Below, piece by piece: positions 1 to 10,762 of a stretch of DNA of 64,000 nucleotides. Each line of letters opens with the position of its first letter. Position 1 is the stretch's first letter. The notes under the pieces were generated by a model, which saw only the letters and a list, made by a program, of their open reading frames with translations, had not been told where the DNA came from and ran no database searches. Source of the stretch: Oreocharis arfaki (taxonomy: Eukaryota; Chordata; Aves; Passeriformes; Paramythiidae); the NCBI GenBank assembly GCA_013398015.1, contig VZRR01012752.1:744001-808000 (forward strand). The letters run 5' to 3'. The translations under genes and the position numbers were made by a program.

Positions 1-123
1 ACTGAAATAACAACAGTGAATATGCACTGTACAGTACCTACATTGCCAGCCTGTGAGAGTCAGGTTCCAAGCTTATGATCAAATTAATGTGTAATCTTCT
101 ACTAATTGATTCTTCAAATATAG
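1..123 (+). other. POSTN: POSTN intron 5, 3' part
   Basis: AT-rich intron sequence ending in a TATAG acceptor directly before the first visible exon. Nothing else is seen. Confidence 0.85.
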
Positions 124-270
124 GTTGTTACTGTTAACTGCGCCAGGATCATCCATGGCAACCAGATTGCTACCAATGGTGTTGTCCATGTTGTTGATCG
201 TGTCCTGACTGCTGTTGGAAATACCATTCAAGATTTCATTGAAATCGAGGATGATCTTTCTTCATTTAGA
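124..270 (+). CDS. POSTN: periostin exon 6: end of FAS1-1, start of FAS1-2
   Basis: This 147-nt exon is phase 0 at both ends and encodes 49 residues. It begins VVTVNCARIIHGNQ and carries NGVVHVVDRVLT, the conserved H2-type motif that closes a FAS1 domain. It then starts the next domain with NTIQDFIEIEDDLSSFR. Its borders are a TAG acceptor and a GTAAGT donor. The exon therefore bridges FAS1 domains 1 and 2. Confidence 0.96.
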
Positions 271-1161
271 GTAAGTGGACAAAAATAAAAACTCTTCTCC
301 GTTTATTTAAGGAGGATTTTTTTATTCCTTTTCTATTTCTTTATGATACCTGGAAGTAAGAAGAGTTACCACAGTAAGAGAGAGAAAGAAATTAAATTAA
401 GAGCCCCAGCTAATATTGCAAATCTAGCTATATAAAAAGGCAACATCAATAGAACAGAATGTGTCCCTGTACATAAAAAGTATCTTCTCTTCAAGCACTG
501 AGCCAATGAAATGTGAGCATGAAGTTACAGTGTCTGATCCTAGATAAATAGGAACAATTTCAAAGTGGATGATAGAAAATGGTAAAGATGCCACCTCAAT
601 TTCAGAACCTGGCTCATAGCAAGTTTTAGAGCTCCAGTAGACGTACATAAGAAGGATTTTTCTTGTGCAGAGGAAGTAGGATTAGAAACTGTCCAAGTTT
701 CTAATTTTTCCATCTTCTGAAAAATGTGTCTGCACAGTGTAATGGGATTTCATGCTGCATATTTAATAAAATATGCCATTGGTTTGCAAATAACTGTTGT
801 CCTTTTCCATCTTCCATCTCCTCAAAAAATGCAAAAAGGTATTTTAAATGCAGAGGCATAAAGGTGGAAAAGATCCTCTGAACCCCTCAAATCCAGTTTA
901 TGATGGTTACAGGCAACCATAACATTTAATCTCTTTTAAAAAACAATATTAAAACCAATCCTTCCTAGTCTTCAGTTGAAAAAGAACTCTTCTGTCGATT
1001 AATTTTTTCACCTTTCTATAACATTCATGATCTTTCTTTTTATAACACTATGATCTCAGTCTAGCATTCAAGTATCTGTGGGTATGAGGTGAAACTAGAC
1101 AGATAATCTGTTTTGGTAATATTTCAAATAATCAGCATTAAAAGAAACAATTATTTTTTAG
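271..1161 (+). other. POSTN: POSTN intron 6
   Basis: Intron of 891 bp. No repeat, RNA gene or extra exon was recognised. Confidence 0.85.
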
Positions 1162-1303
1162 GCTCCTGCCATTACATCAGGTGTCATGGATATTCTTGGA
1201 AGACCTGGTCATTACACACTCTTTGCTCCTACTAATGAAGCTTTTGAGAGACTTCCAAGGGGAGTTTTAGAAAGAATCATGGGTGACAAGGTGGCTTCTG
1301 AAG
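1162..1303 (+). CDS. POSTN: periostin exon 7: FAS1-2 N-terminal half
   Basis: This 142-nt exon enters in phase 0 and leaves in phase 1. It encodes the FAS1-2 stretch with the H1-type motif HYTLFAPTNEAF, followed by LPRGVLERIMGDKVASE. A T-rich tract and TTTTAG precede it, and a GTATTT donor follows. It is close to mammalian periostin throughout, with no frameshift. Confidence 0.96.
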
Positions 1304-1905
1304 GTATTTAACCTTTTTTGCAAATGAGAAATATGCATGAGTGGGTCAGATTATCCTTATTGCTCTGGAATTAAGCACCTCTACTTTCATGTGTACAGGA
1401 GGAGCTGTGTCTTCTGTCTCTAATTTGCCTAAGGATAGAAAGTCATTGAAAACTTAGTCTCCAAAACAGTTTAAAGGGAATTGTGAAAATACGGGCGCAT
1501 TGACTTTCTAATAGTTCAGCTGCTATAGACATTCCCGTCTCTAGAAATTAAGGGCTATCTGAATATGAGATTCTCTCAAACCTTTGCATTGCCTACAGAG
1601 TTTTGTACTCATAGGTCGTTTTGGAGCATACCATATGCAGTGACCAGCAGATTGTAGCATAAGCAATATAATTTTCATAATATAAGGGATGCCGAATAGT
1701 TTTGACCATGAGTGTTATTTAGAGACCTACAGTATAATTAAATTTAAATAAAGTATCTGGGAGTGAAGATATGCCAGCTAAGCTAGAATACTATTAAAAG
1801 TAGTGTAGCTGTAATAATTTATTCCACACCTATGTGTGAATTATACCTATATGAATATGTGTCCAAACACCTGCATCTGTTAATGTCCTGCTCTTTTCCC
1901 TGCAG
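1304..1905 (+). other. POSTN: POSTN intron 7
   Basis: Intron of 602 bp, AT-rich, ending in a good polypyrimidine tract and TGCAG. No other feature is seen. Confidence 0.85.
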
Positions 1906-2118
1906 CTCTCGTGAAGTTCCATATATTAAATACTCTCCAGTGCTCTGAAGCCATCACAGGCGGAGCTGTCCATGAAACCTTGGAAGGAAACACTGTTGAA
2001 GTCGGTTGTGATGGTGAAAGTCTGACAGTGAATGGAGTGAAAATGGTGAAACGCAAGGATATTGTGACAAGCAATGGCGTTATCCACCTCATTGATCAAG
2101 TGCTAATTCCTGATTCTG
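1906..2118 (+). CDS. POSTN: periostin exon 8: FAS1-2 C-terminal half
   Basis: This 213-nt exon is phase 1 at both ends and is the longest visible coding exon. It encodes ALVKFHILNTLQCSEAI, a GGAVHETLEGNTVEVGCDGE strand region with two cysteines in total, and the closing H2 motif NGVIHLIDQVLIPDS. FAS1 domain 2 ends here. The donor is GTCAGT, slightly off consensus. Confidence 0.97.
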
Positions 2119-2278
2119 GTCAGTGATATGTATGAAAATCTTGTTGCACTGAAGGTATTTTCAATAACTTTACCCAGATCCCCTCAGATATATAGTTCTG
2201 GATAAGCATGGAGACTCCAAATGAGGAATTGGAGGATATTGTGTGTAGAAACACCTTTTCTTATTTCTTTATTTGCAG

Positions 2279-2413
2279 CCAAACAAGTCATTGAGCTTGG
2301 GGGTGCCCAGCAGACTACTTTTACAGACCTGGTGGCACAGCTGGGTCTGGCATCTTCTCTAAGGCCAGAAGGCCAATACACTCTACTGGCACCTCTGAAT
2401 GGTGCTTTCTCAG
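2279..2413 (+). CDS. POSTN: periostin exon 9: start of FAS1-3
   Basis: This 135-nt exon is phase 1 at both ends. It opens FAS1 domain 3 with KQVIELGGAQQTTFTDLVAQ and contains the H1-type motif YTLLAPLNGAFS. A TTTGCAG acceptor lies upstream and GTTAGT downstream. The 160-bp intron before it is the shortest in the window. Confidence 0.96.
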
Positions 2414-2784
2414 GTTAGTAGCCCTAAAAGACTGTCAAAATAAACCAGAATGTATGCTACCCTGACAGTTTTCCAAACAGCCCCCGTACTTGTTCTATGT
2501 CTCTCTGCAAGAGCACCATAGACAAATAGAATGACTTCATCCTTTCAAATTACATACCTTGTGGAAAGACAAAGCAAGCCTAACCACCAGACTGCACAGC
2601 TTGTTTTCAGTCATGTCATTTACTAACGGAAATAGTAGCGCTGAAATAAGATACAAAATATGCACAGATAGATTGTAGGAATGTAAAGATCTTAATGAAC
2701 TGCCAGTTTCCTTAATCTTTATATTACTTCCATTAGATTCAAAACTTATTTATTCTCAGAAAATGTATGCAGTGGTTTAATTCC

Positions 2785-3390
2785 AGCCAAACATCCACTA
2801 AATACCAAACATCCGCTTGATCACTCCCCTCTTTCCCCCACTCTGGGATGGGGAGCAGAATCAGGGGGAAAAAAAGTAAAAAAACCTCATAGGTTTAGAT
2901 AAGAACGATTTGATAAGTGTGAAAAAGTAAAATAATAATATGAAAAATACTAATGTTACTCATAGCAATAATAATTCTAATAATAATAATACTAGCAATA
3001 ATAATAATAGATAATTAAAACCTAAGAGAAACAGGTGATGCATGATAAAATTGCCCACCAACAACTGACTGATGCCCAGCCAGTGACTGGCAGCTCCTGG
3101 CCAGCTTCCCCCATTTGATATACTGGGCATGACCTTTTATGGTATGGAACATCTCTTTGGCAAGTTTGGGTCACCTGTCCTGGCCATGCTCCCTCCCAGC
3201 CTCTTGTGCACCTGCCCATGGCAGGGCATGAGACACTGAGGTGTCCTTGGCTCAGGGTGAGCACTGCTCAGCAACAACCAAACATCAGCGTGTTACCAAC
3301 ATTATTCTCGTACTAAACCCAAGACTCAGCACTGTTGGGCCTACTAGGAGGAGAATTGACTCTATCCCAGCCAAACCCAAGAAATACAAG
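2785..3390 (-). mobile_element. avian LTR-type element, antisense in intron 9
   Basis: From memory, this sequence follows a dispersed avian repeat. It has a pyrimidine-rich CACTCCCC block, an AAT-rich internal stretch, then ATACTGGGCATGAC, GGTATGGAACATC, CAGTTTGGGTCA-like and CTATCCCAGCCAAA blocks. On the minus strand the GTCATGCCCAGTATAT part looks like a decayed LTR promoter with a TATA box (about 3110-3130). This gives LTR class and minus orientation by inference. Ends are approximate and no coding part is present. It is old, judging by the decayed TATA box. Confidence 0.65.
2930..3012. repeat. AAT-rich imperfect microsatellite
   Basis: Imperfect runs of AAT/AATA units (AATAATAAT, CTAATAATAATAATAC, GCAATAATAATAATAG) interrupted by short unique words. 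It appears to be the internal A-rich segment of the surrounding LTR-type element. Confidence 0.8.
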
Positions 3391-3873
3391 AAAGCTTGTA
3401 TTTCCCAGTACATTAAAGCAGAGAGAAACTGATACAAATACAACATAAACCAGGTGCTTGTATATTTGCAGAGGTGACCTCATGGACATCTTGCCTTTCC
3501 CCGAAGAATTAGAGTGTTGTCTCAACACTACAGAAGAAAATTTGGATAGATTTTAAGGCGCTCATGTAGAAAGGACTAGTTCTAATACGAACTATAGCAG
3601 TAATCCAGAAGATGGAGCAGGTCCACATATCCATCATCAGACATATTAGTTATAGTAATTATTCATAGCTATGTCAAAAGCTCTTGAGTGAATTTGAGGA
3701 ATGGTCACATTCAGGAACTATAAAACAGTTCTCGTTCTGCATACACAGACCTGTCCATGCTTTGACTCCAGCATTTCAAAGAAAGATTCAATATTTCCAG
3801 AGTCTTTTAAATTTATTTGAATAAAAGTTCGCTATATAGATTACTGTATGTTAACATCTAAGTGGCTTTGTAG

Positions 3874-4022
3874 ATGACACCTTAAGGCTGGATCAACGTC
3901 TTCTTAAAACAATCCTGCAGAATCACATTATAAAAGTGAAAGTTGGGCTCAATGAACTGTACAATGGACAAGAGCTGGAAACAATTGGAGGAAAACTGCT
4001 TAGAGTCTTCGTGTATCGCACA
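3874..4022 (+). CDS. POSTN: periostin exon 10: middle of FAS1-3
   Basis: This 149-nt exon enters in phase 1 and leaves in phase 0. It encodes DDTLRLDQRLLKTILQNHI, then the strand region KVKVGLNELYNGQELETIGG and LLRVFVYRT. A TTTGTAG acceptor and GTAAGT donor flank it. No disruption is seen. Confidence 0.96.
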
Positions 4023-4518
4023 GTAAGTGAATGAGTCTTTCTAAAAATATGCATCCACCTACGAAAATGGAGAGTCAATAAAAGGCAAAGCTGAATGAAA
4101 CCCCCAATATTTAGCACTACGACTATCTAGCAAAAAAATCCTTAAACTTTTAAGATAGCAAAAAAATGAAAATCTGTTCATTATCAATCTGAGCTTTGTT
4201 TGCATGGAAAACTCTTGGACAACGCAACAGGGTTTCGAATTGGGCACTTGGTTAAATACAAAATTTTAAAGCTCATTTTTAGAACATTTTAAAAACATTA
4301 GAAATGTTTTTAAGAACATTCTCAAGGGAAACACACACAAGAAAAATCAAGTTTGGAAATATTTGCACCATGCTATTTCATTCTAGATTTTGCTACTTTT
4401 GCTTTCTCAAGCAGGGCCAAATTTCCTGGCAAGAACATACGATTTGACTGTAGGAAACACATGTGGTTCTTATTTTTAACATTGTGTAAACAGCTACACT
4501 TGTTTCTCTTTCAATAAG
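4023..4518 (+). other. POSTN: POSTN intron 10
   Basis: Intron of 496 bp, AT-rich, with nothing recognised. The acceptor (TTTCAATAAG) is purine-rich next to the AG and so rather weak. Confidence 0.8.
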
Positions 4519-4655
4519 GCTGTGTGTATCGAAAATTCATGCATGGTCAGAGGAAGCAAAGAAGGAAGAAATGGTTTTATTCACATCTTCAGACAGATCA
4601 TCAATCCAGCAGAAAAGACACTGCATGAAATGCTGAGAAATGATAAGCGTTTTAG
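4519..4655 (+). CDS. POSTN: periostin exon 11: end of FAS1-3, start of FAS1-4
   Basis: This 137-nt exon enters in phase 0 and leaves in phase 2. It encodes AVCIENSCM, with the two cysteines typical of periostin FAS1-3, and the closing H2-like segment NGFIHIFRQIINP. It then begins FAS1-4 with EKTLHEMLRNDKRF. The donor is GTGAGT. Confidence 0.96.
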
Positions 4656-5439
4656 GTGAGTAGCAGTTTTTACAGAACTGAGATTTTCCTTCAGAAGGTA
4701 ACTCTATATACAGCACAGCTGGTGTAAGAAAAAGTTTTGGACTGTCAGTATGTGAGTTGTTGGGGTTTGGAGAGCAGGGAGGGCAGAGAAGGGTTTCTTA
4801 CCTACACAAATAACACAAAAAGAAAAAAAATGTGGAGGAAGAAAGTGTCCTCCTGCTGTATGCTGAAAAGCCTTCCACACTCTATGCTAGTATGGGTTTT
4901 TATGGCACAAAGAGTTGTAAGACAGAAAAATGAGAGGACTAGGAGGACAGAAGGAATTGAATGACACATCCAGAGCTGTAAATGCAGTAGATGCTGGAGT
5001 TTTAATTAATGAGCAGTACAATTCTGTATGGGTGCAGCAGGATTGCATGCCCTTCCAGTACTTATTTCTGTATCTTTCCTGCAAGTATCTCAATACTCCT
5101 AGAGCAAGAACTATCCTTTGCATCCTCCTTTCATCTGTTTGATCTGCACAGGTTTTTATTTGGTGAACACTGCTCTGATCCAGGGTCCCAATATATTTTC
5201 TCAAATAGTTTTTCCTCTGCCTGGTACTTTTAAGACTGTCTTTTCCCTTGGTTTTTTTGTTTTTTTGTTTTTAGGTCATTTTCCTCTTCCACTATCTTTA
5301 TTTCTGGGAAACAATGAAAGTGTTTGAAAATTGAGACACAATCAGAAAAAAATATGGGGGTACTAAGTACCTGGACACAATTATAGTCACCACATTTCAA
5401 TAAAATTTTATTTGTGGTTTGTCTCTTTGTTGTAAACAG
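4656..5439 (+). other. POSTN: POSTN intron 11
   Basis: Intron of 784 bp. Open frames crossing it (for example minus-strand 4887-5204) show no recognisable protein and are taken as chance. No repeat was identified. Confidence 0.8.
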
Positions 5440-5570
5440 TGTTTTCCTCAGTCTGGTGAAAGCTGCAGATTTGGATGATGTTCTGTCACGGCCTGGACAG
5501 TGGACTCTGTTTGTCCCAACTAATGATGCCTTTAAAGGTTTGACTGATGATGACAAGGACATACTGATAA
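5440..5570 (+). CDS. POSTN: periostin exon 12: FAS1-4 with H1 motif
   Basis: This 131-nt exon enters in phase 2 and leaves in phase 1. It encodes VFLSLVKAADLDDVLSRPG and the H1-type motif WTLFVPTNDAFKG, then LTDDDKDIL. FAS1 domain 4 is the domain most conserved among periostins and TGFBI. The acceptor is AAACAG and the donor GTAAGT. Confidence 0.96.
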
Positions 5571-7165
5571 GTAAGTAACGTAAGAAAACTGGAACTGTAA
5601 GCAAAGTTAAATTGATTGAAAAGGAGACTAATGCACCTTTCACACAAAAGCTGTCTGCTGAAGCAGTTTACCTTTTGCATAGAGCGGGTCATAGGAATTC
5701 CCTAAAATGCCTATATGCCCTTCTTGGGCATAGAGAAAATAGCTTTTTGGAAACAAGAATCCAATCAGATTTTTAAATCTAAATTTCACTCCTCAAGATC
5801 TTATTCAATAGTGTTACTTCCTTCTATTATTTTTTGCCTTCAATTCAGAACTTGAAGTTGCCCAAGGCCAATGCCATATTGGATTAATTCTGTCTTTAAA
5901 AAGACAATTTTATTTGCCCTTCTGCTTTTCAAGGGGCTTTATGCACCATTTTTTCTATCATTGTGACTCAGTTCCTTAGTATTTTCCTTGGCCTTTGTAA
6001 TTTCTTTTGCAGCAGAACGTTTATATTTTTTTTGCGCCAGATTACTTTCTAGAATTCTGTCTTGGTTTTCTTTAAAGTTATTATGTTGCTTTCTCCATAA
6101 AGATTAAACCTTAAAATATATAACTATTTAATAAATATAAAGAAATACTTTTTTTATCTGTAAGAAAGATACAAACCAAATATTATTTTAACAAGTAACT
6201 ATAGTGCCATATTTACAAAGGTAATCTGATAATTTGTGAAAAAATCTTTGGAGGGGCCATGTTTAGGCTTTGTATATAACTTAAAGCTATCTATGAATGG
6301 CCCAGTCACAAAATATCAGTGCTAATTTTACTAGGAAGAAAAAGATCATTTAATTGCATTTCAGTAGTGAAGTAAATCGCAGTAGGATCAATGATCAGAG
6401 CAAAACACAGGGAAAAAAAAGGGAAATGTTTCAGAAATGTTCTGAAAAAGACATCAGAAAAAGAATATGACCAGACAGGATTTCCATGGCAGTTTCATCA
6501 AGGCTGCAACTCGTAATAACAACCAATATTAGCATGTAATTCTAGTATTAAACTTAGAATGGTCAATATTCCAGGTAATGGCAAACAGATGTGTTCTAAA
6601 GCTGCTCTGCTTGGTACCCTTTCTCCTGGGATATTATGGGTTTTCTGCAGCCCATCCTATGGCTCTCAGCCTCCAGAGACCCAGAGAGCCCTATCAGGAT
6701 ATTAACTTGGGCTAGAGGATATATTTCTTTTTTAAGGCAGTCTTGAAAACATTGGATTTTTTTTTCTTTTCATCCCAAATAGGAATGTAAAACTTAGAAA
6801 TACGGAAATCATCCCTAAAATAGAGTGGCTTGCCCCTTTCCCAACTTCTCCAAGCTGCTTCTGTCCTCTGAGAACAGACTAACCCAGCATTTCTAATTGC
6901 TCCATTGACCCCTTTTATGTTCTTTTGTATAAGATTTCTCATAGGACCTTTTGATTATGTTCTTTTTTTCAATTATATGACCTTTTTGTTATATAATTGG
7001 GCTTTTCCCCTTTGTCATCATTTTAACAAATACAAATTGTGTGTTCATGATATTTTCATACATATGCTTCTTTCTAGCTCAAATCTATGTGAATCCTTAG
7101 AATTCCCACAAAGAACTATCCCCTACCATTTAATTTTTATTCCTAATTATTTTATTTTTAAATAG
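5571..7165 (+). other. POSTN: POSTN intron 12
   Basis: Intron of 1595 bp, T-rich in its second half. No repeat or extra exon was recognised. Confidence 0.8.
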
Positions 7166-7296
7166 GAGACAAAAATGCTCTCAGGAATATTCTTCTTTAC
7201 CACTTGACACAAGGAGTTTTCATTGGAAGTGGCTTTGAGCCTGGTGTAACAAACATTCTTAAAACCATCCAAGGAGGCAAACTCTACTTGAAAACA
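7166..7296 (+). CDS. POSTN: periostin exon 13: FAS1-4
   Basis: This 131-nt exon enters in phase 1 and leaves in phase 0. It encodes DKNALRNILLYHLTQGVFIG followed by the strand segment with FEPGVTNILKTIQGGKLYLK. The acceptor is AAATAG and the donor GTTAAG, weaker than most here. Only 167 bp separate it from the next exon. Confidence 0.96.
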
Positions 7297-7463
7297 GTTA
7301 AGTATAGAAAACCTCTCCCTGCTACAGCCTTGTAACAGAGATTTGACATTCCATGTCTATGCACATTATAGAATGGCCTGCATATCTCTAAATGTTATAA
7401 TAGGGTTTGGGGTTATTTTCTAATGTCCCTGATAACTCGGGTTCTCTTTTGATCCTTTACCAG

Positions 7464-7566
7464 GTGAATGATACTCTTCTGGTTAATGAACTGAAATCAA
7501 GAGAATCTGATCTCATGGCAACAAATGGTGTCATTCATGTCATTGACAAACTCCTATACCCAGCAG
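7464..7566 (+). CDS. POSTN: periostin exon 14: end of FAS1-4
   Basis: This 103-nt exon enters in phase 0 and leaves in phase 1. It encodes VNDTLLVNELKSRESD and the final H2 motif NGVIHVIDKLLYPA. The Asn-Asp-Thr triplet is an N-glycosylation sequon at a position that, as I recall, is the single N-glycan site of mammalian periostin. The acceptor is TTACCAG and the donor GTGAGT. Confidence 0.97.
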
Positions 7567-7952
7567 GTGAGTATTGCTCATATAAATATGAAATTTATAC
7601 CCACTGTTTTAAGTGTATTTACATGCTATGTCACTGAAGTAACTTTAAAAAGTTAATTAATTTTAAGATACAATTCTTATGTGGAATTCGAAACAGAAAA
7701 TTTACCTCACTGCTCATTTTGTGGAAGAACCTTGCTTGAAACCTTGTCAAGATTTTGAAATTTTATGAAAGTAAAGTACATGAAAGACAAGACTAGCCAT
7801 TGACTACCTTTTCTGCTGAGATGGAATAATATATATATCGAGCACACACTTGTGTGAGAGTTTGAGAGTGGTTGCATCTGCTGATCACTGTGAATGAAAG
7901 TAAAATGCACATAGCTGTGTATTTCCTCTTACATGCCTGCTTTTTTTGTCAG
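7567..7952 (+). other. POSTN: POSTN intron 14
   Basis: Intron of 386 bp with a T-rich tract and GTCAG acceptor. Nothing else is seen. Confidence 0.8.
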
Positions 7953-8020
7953 AACTGCCTGTTGGAAATGATCAGCTGCTCACAATACTGAAGAAGTTGA
8001 TTAAGTACATTCAAATTAAG
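7953..8020 (+). CDS. POSTN: periostin exon 15: linker after FAS1-4
   Basis: This 68-nt exon enters in phase 1 and leaves in phase 0. It encodes ELPVGNDQLLTILKKLIKYI and ends QIK, the helical linker between the FAS1 module and the variable tail. The sequence is diagnostic for periostin. A T-rich tract with GTCAG lies upstream and a GTACTC donor downstream. Confidence 0.96.
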
Positions 8021-8597
8021 GTACTCTTTTAGTGATTATCCCTCTGTCTTTCTGGCAGGGTCTGAAACTGAGCACATTATAAGTCATAAGTGATTCTCTG
8101 GTCCTTTCTTTCTTCAGCAGACAATATATTCAATAGCTCCTAGTTACCCAAATATAATCATGAATGATTCCCTGCACTCAACAGTCAGAATTTAGGTTTT
8201 TCAAATAATTGCAGAATATTTGCATTTGAATAACTTCAGTGTGAACTGGCCCAAATCTGCTCTGTGGTTCACTTTATCACTCTTGGAAAACAAATCAATT
8301 ATTTGAAAAAAAACCACGGAATGACAATTCTTATGTCATTAAAGCCATCATCATCAACAGCCTGTGAAGAAAAGTAGGCATCCTCATCTATCTCATTTAT
8401 CCTCTTGAGATTACATTCTCCCTCAGCAATGAATGAGAGAACCTAGACAAATAGCATCACCTAACTTTTAGGTCAATGAAGCAGTGAATCCTACCCACAC
8501 TCACTAGGAAACCATAAGGCAAGTGAGTGTGGGTAGGATTCACTGCTTCAAAAGTGATCTTTTACATTTTAAATAAATTGCTTTTCTGTTTTTATAG
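8021..8597 (+). other. POSTN: POSTN intron 15
   Basis: Intron of 577 bp. Its main feature is a perfect 29-bp inverted repeat (8477-8550) ending 47 bp before the next exon. The acceptor is TTTTTATAG. Confidence 0.85.
8477..8550. repeat. perfect 29-bp inverted repeat with 16-nt loop
   Basis: The arm at 8477-8505 (starting TGAAGCAGTGAATCC) is the exact reverse complement of the arm at 8522-8550. The loop is 16 nt (8506-8521). In RNA from either strand this folds into an uninterrupted 29-bp hairpin. The stem sits between the usual branch-point region and the upstream part of intron 15, so it could affect recognition of the 46-nt exon 16. A hairpin this perfect suggests a young event or an assembly artefact. 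No transposon is recognised. Confidence 0.93.
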
Positions 8598-8643
8598 TTT
8601 GTTCGTGACAGTACCTTCAAAGAGATTCCACTGACATTTTACA
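8598..8643 (+). CDS. POSTN: periostin exon 16: FVR linker microexon
   Basis: This 46-nt exon enters in phase 0 and leaves in phase 1. It encodes FVRDSTFKEIPLTFY, the last constitutive stretch before the alternatively spliced tail. From here on every exon is phase 1 at both ends, so tail exons can be skipped or swapped without a frameshift. The acceptor is TTTATAG and the donor GTAAGT. Confidence 0.94.
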
Positions 8644-8975
8644 GTAAGTTCATTGTAAATACCTCCAGATGGGTTTGATATCGCTTTTTAGTGTTGCCAA
8701 TTCCAATTTGGAATTGTACATCTCTTTTTCAATAAAGAAGAAAGCAATTTCTGGGAAAGTAAGATGTGCCAATGAAAAAAAGGAAGAGAAAGACTCAAAG
8801 CAGAATGTTTCTGGCTGCTGTGCTACTGTATTTTTCCCTTTCCAGATGTGTGACTGGAAAGTAACCCTGAACTAAGCTGTTCAAACTCTTGGGGTAGGCA
8901 AGATACATATGGAAAAGATTGTTTTTCAGTTCTTAGCCAAGGTTCAGTGCTTGGTGCATAGCAGAGTTGTATTGT

Positions 8976-9042
8976 CTCTCTCTCTAAGATGTAGCATTGT
9001 ACTGTACTCACTCTCCAAGATGCAGCATTGACTGTGTACTGA
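8976..9042. repeat. imperfect tandem duplication, about 32-bp unit
   Basis: A CTCTCTAAGATGTAGCATTG unit is followed at once by CTCTCCAAGATGCAGCATTG, and each is continued by a similar CTGT-rich word. It lies in intron 16 and looks like a slippage-type duplication. Confidence 0.7.
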
Positions 9043-9443
9043 GATACTTTCTTTTTCATAAATATTTCCAGAGGGACAGAGTGTACTTCTTCTGCCTGTT
9101 TCCCATACGTGCAAGTATGAAGCTTGTATGAGAGACAGTTGCTCAGAATATTTTCTCTTTAGGGAGTAAATGTAAAAAAAGTCCATTTATCTCCCTTGCA
9201 GCCTTTCTCAGGGTTTGCATTTAGTTTCTGAATATAAAGTTTGTGTTGAAACAATTTGTTAGAAGGCAATGATCCTTCTATAACTTTGTGAGGCAATATG
9301 AATTTAGACAAATGATGAAATTCCTATGAAGTTCTACCCACATTTCGCAGTAGAAATGGAAACCATCACATCAGACTTTTGAAAATTGAGAATGGACATA
9401 CTGAACTTAAAAAACCCTTGGAACAAAAAATTGAGTAATTCAC

Positions 9444-10082
9444 CTTGATGACAAGTTGAATATGAGTCAGCAGTGCCTCAGCAGCCAAAAGAGCCAACCC
9501 TGTCCTGGGGGGCATCAGGCACAGCATCACCGGCCGGGCAAGGGAGGGGAAAGTCCTGCTCTGCTCTGCTCTGCACTGGGGCGGCCTCACCTTGAGTGCT
9601 GGTGGCAAAGCTGCGAGCCAGTTTTGGGCCCAATGTCCAAATGAGTGTGACCAAGATGGTGAAAGGTGTTAAGATCAAGACTTATAAGGAGCTTATGAGG
9701 CCACTTGGCTTGTTCATTTTGCGTAAGAGAAGGCTGAGGGGTGAGTGACCCCATCATCACCTATGCCTTCCCCAAGAAGGAGGTGAATGTGCTGGTCTTC
9801 TTCATGGTGACCAATGACAGGACATGAGGAAATGGAATGAAGCTGCTTTGGGAGAAGTTCAGACTGGACATTAGAAAAAGGTTCTTCACCTAGAGGATGG
9901 TCAGTCACTGGAACAGGCTCCTCAGGGAAGTGGTCACAGCTCCAAGCCTGACAGAGTTCAAGGAGCTTCTGGACAACACTCTTGGTCATATGGCTTAGTC
10001 TTAGGTAGTCCTTTGAGAAGAAGGAAGGTGGACCTGATGATCCTTATGCATCTCTTCCAACTCAAGATATTCTATGATTCTA
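9444..10082 (+). mobile_element. CR1 LINE 3' fragment in intron 16
   Basis: This is a 5'-truncated chicken-repeat-1 retroposon, sense to POSTN. Recognisable CR1 words include ACAAGTTGAATATGAGTCAG, GTCCTGGGGGGCATCAGGCA, GAGAAGGCTGAGGGG, CTGGACATTAGAAAAAGGTT, CACTGGAACAGGCTCCTCAG and the 3' end GATATTCTATGATTCTA. It covers the end of the ORF2 (reverse transcriptase) coding part plus the 3' UTR, with many substitutions and small indels. Its frames are broken, so it is a dead copy. A CTGCTCTGCTCTGCTCTGC run lies inside it. Confidence 0.92.
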
Positions 10083-10762
10083 CCTCCCATGGCCACTGAG
10101 AGTAGCACAAGAAGCGATGCCTGTAAAAATGAAGCAAGAGAGGTCCATGTGGACATCAAGAAAGCTGTAGCCATAGATTTGGTTAAGTGCAGGACTAGGA
10201 AGGCTAGAACCTTTACCAGTGAGGGCTTGTCTACCAGGGAATGGACATGAGTCAAATAACTATCAGAGGTGTTCAATACTTGAGTCTATCCTGGGTGTAG
10301 AGAGACAACTTGACCTCCCGAGGTCATTCTTTCTGTGATGTTCCGTCTATAGTTCTGAATGCCAGGAGGTTTCCTGTGTTTGCCAGACCAGCTCCCTAGA
10401 GAAAAGGGCAATGCTCAGGTATAAGGTGTGTCAGGGAGTCGTGCAAACCTTTGTGTGGGTAATTGTACAAGCCCTCACTGTTATGTACCGTACATCATCA
10501 TGGGCCCTGTGACCCTTGGGTTTCGTGAGGCTCAAAGGGAAATAGCATATCAGCAGATTCTGTCTGCAGGTGACCAGAGTGCATCACCATTCCAGAACCA
10601 GAACAAAGATTCATACTCTAGATCCCTTCGAGCTGCTTTTCCACCCATTAATATCTGTGATATTATCTCCATCCTTATGAGCAGACCAAATCTAACTGAT
10701 TGTTGCCACAAAGAAATTGTAAGAATGGAGTGTACTGTATATTCCATTTTCTATATTTTCAG

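Larger units (their letters stand above)
2414..3873 (+). other. POSTN: POSTN intron 9
   Basis: Intron of 1460 bp. It contains an LTR-type repeat (about 2785-3390, antisense to the gene) with an internal AAT-rich microsatellite. Outside that, only AT-rich sequence is seen. Confidence 0.85.
8644..10762 (+). other. POSTN: POSTN intron 16
   Basis: Intron of 2119 bp. It contains a short tandem duplication near 8980-9045 and a 0.64-kb CR1 LINE fragment in sense orientation (9444-10082). The rest is unremarkable. Confidence 0.85.

Noticed and set aside
4887..5643. Minus-strand frames of 105 and 137 residues
   Set aside because: They lie in intron 11 and across POSTN exon 12 on the opposite strand. 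They are shadows of intron sequence and of the real exon.
9366..10276. Open frames on both strands
   Set aside because: They fall in and around the dead CR1 copy and are remnants or by-products of it.
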